Assembly: GCA_013396755.1 (NCBI GenBank)
Contig: VWZF01001805.1
Coordinates: forward strand, 703,728 to 767,727
Length of the DNA: 64,000 bases
Reading direction: 5' to 3'
Source of the DNA: Sclerurus mexicanus
Lineage: Eukaryota; Chordata; Aves; Passeriformes; Furnariidae
Part shown: piece by piece, positions 63,101 to 64,000 of the stretch
Layout of the letters: each line of letters starts with the position of its first letter
Numbering within the stretch: position 1 is the first letter of the stretch
Made by a program: the position numbers and the translations under genes
The notes under the pieces: model-generated
The model's input: the letters and a program-made list of their open reading frames with translations, nothing else
Told to the model about the DNA's origin: nothing
The model's database searches: none

Positions 63101-64000
63101 AAATAAGAAAAGCATGCTCCTATCTCTGCACCTCACACAGTACAATGGACCTTCTCCCCCAGAGCTGTCCTCCCCTGCTGATCCTCTTCCAGTGATGGTG
63201 AAGGGCTGGCTTCTCCCTGGGCTTTACCAGACACCACACATCTTGCTGCAACTTCTCTCAGACATGTGCCTGCTTGATGTGGTTGCCCCTGCATCCAGCT
63301 GAGGAAGTCCAGCAACATTTTTTCAGACCAGCATAGTGGTTTTCAGCCCCAAAGGGCACATCAGGTCAAGTGAAACACTTTGCTAATGAGTGGGGGGAAA
63401 TAATAAATAAAAGCAATTCCTTCTTCCTCAAAACACTGAATAAAGAAAAATATGGAAGAAAAGAAAAATTCTGGGATTTATATGTTTTATATACTCTTTT
63501 ACTGGTTTTGAATCATTAAATAAAGCTGAAAAAAAGTGAAATATTACTTAGCCTGTCAACTTTTCTGTTCACCAAAGCTGCTATGGAAAGGAGAAGGATT
63601 GAGATGTATCTCCCACACCTGTAGCTTCGCCAGAGAGCTGAAATATTTATTTCCAGTGATCTTTAAACAGCACATGAGTGATCTATGCCCTGAGCTTTGA
63701 CATGGGACACAAAATGATGGGTCTCTCGGGTTACCTGCAGTCCCTTTTCTAGGTCATTTATCTGGGGCATGAGCCACAGTGGAGTTTGACTTTTGTCAAA
63801 CATGCATTTGAATCTAAAGAGAAAGATCACAGAAGGAGCACAGAAGAGAAGTGGACTTTTTGCCGTGGGGCACTTGTAAGATGAATGGTGCCAGACCTAG
63901 AAGACACAAAATTAGGACATGCACCTGGCAAAAGGGCAGCAACACAGAAAACAAATGGCTCCGGTTCAGCTGGAAATCTCTGGGGCCATGAGGAGTCTCC
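57169..64000. other. Unique non-coding sequence, no gene seen
   Basis: No exon, RNA gene or transposon recognised to the end of the window. Frames of up to 128 codons (57222-57608, minus) lack family signatures. Minor features are a G7 run at about 57957-57963, an exact 12-base direct repeat atttacctgtac (59759-59770 and 59778-59789), a repeated ggatacaca at about 59947 and 59988, and an AATAAATAAAA string near 63401. Confidence 0.55.

Overview
This window reads as vertebrate nuclear DNA, most likely from a bird. The best evidence is two 5'-truncated CR1 (chicken repeat 1) retrotransposon tails, at about 27063-27345 and 44243-44369. Both are inserted on the minus strand and carry the typical avian CR1 3' region. 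Two diverged MIR/CORE-SINE-like fragments (about 12345-12430 and 47580-47750) fit an amniote genome. Interspersed repeats are sparse and microsatellites short, which also suits a bird. The species and chromosomal locus cannot be told from the sequence alone.

I recognise no protein-coding gene, coding exon, rRNA, tRNA or other structural RNA in the 64 kb. Open reading frames are mostly short, often lack an ATG, overlap on both strands and match no protein family I know. The simplest reading is a stretch of intergenic DNA or the inside of one very large intron. There are no operons, ribosome binding sites or CRISPR arrays; nothing suggests prokaryotic DNA.

Layout: 1-12340 is unique sequence with small A-runs and one 23-nt tandem duplication; 12345-12430 is a MIR-like remnant; 14571-14618 is an A/CAAA-rich tract; 17048-17862 is the longest open frame of the window (271 codons), with a textbook 3' splice-site signal near its start; 17863-26420 is unremarkable; 26423-26455 is a GT microsatellite; 27063-27345 is CR1; 28977-29003 is a perfect hairpin; 33620-35405 holds a diverged direct duplication, two copies of about 560-640 bp set roughly 1.2 kb apart; 36075-36640 holds three CAAA-type tracts; 37264-37299 is an exact 18-nt tandem repeat; 42151-42214 is a degenerate trinucleotide repeat; 43864-44219 (minus) is a possible frame-shifted coding relic beside the second CR1; 47580-47750 is MIR-like; 48114-48162 is a nested inverted repeat; the rest to 64000 is unique sequence with two unrecognised ATG-initiated frames of 167 and 179 codons.

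The items most worth a second look are the 33.6-35.4 kb duplication, the open frame with a 3' splice site at 17.1 kb, and the minus-strand relic at 43.9-44.2 kb. I found nothing that amounts to a new molecular system.
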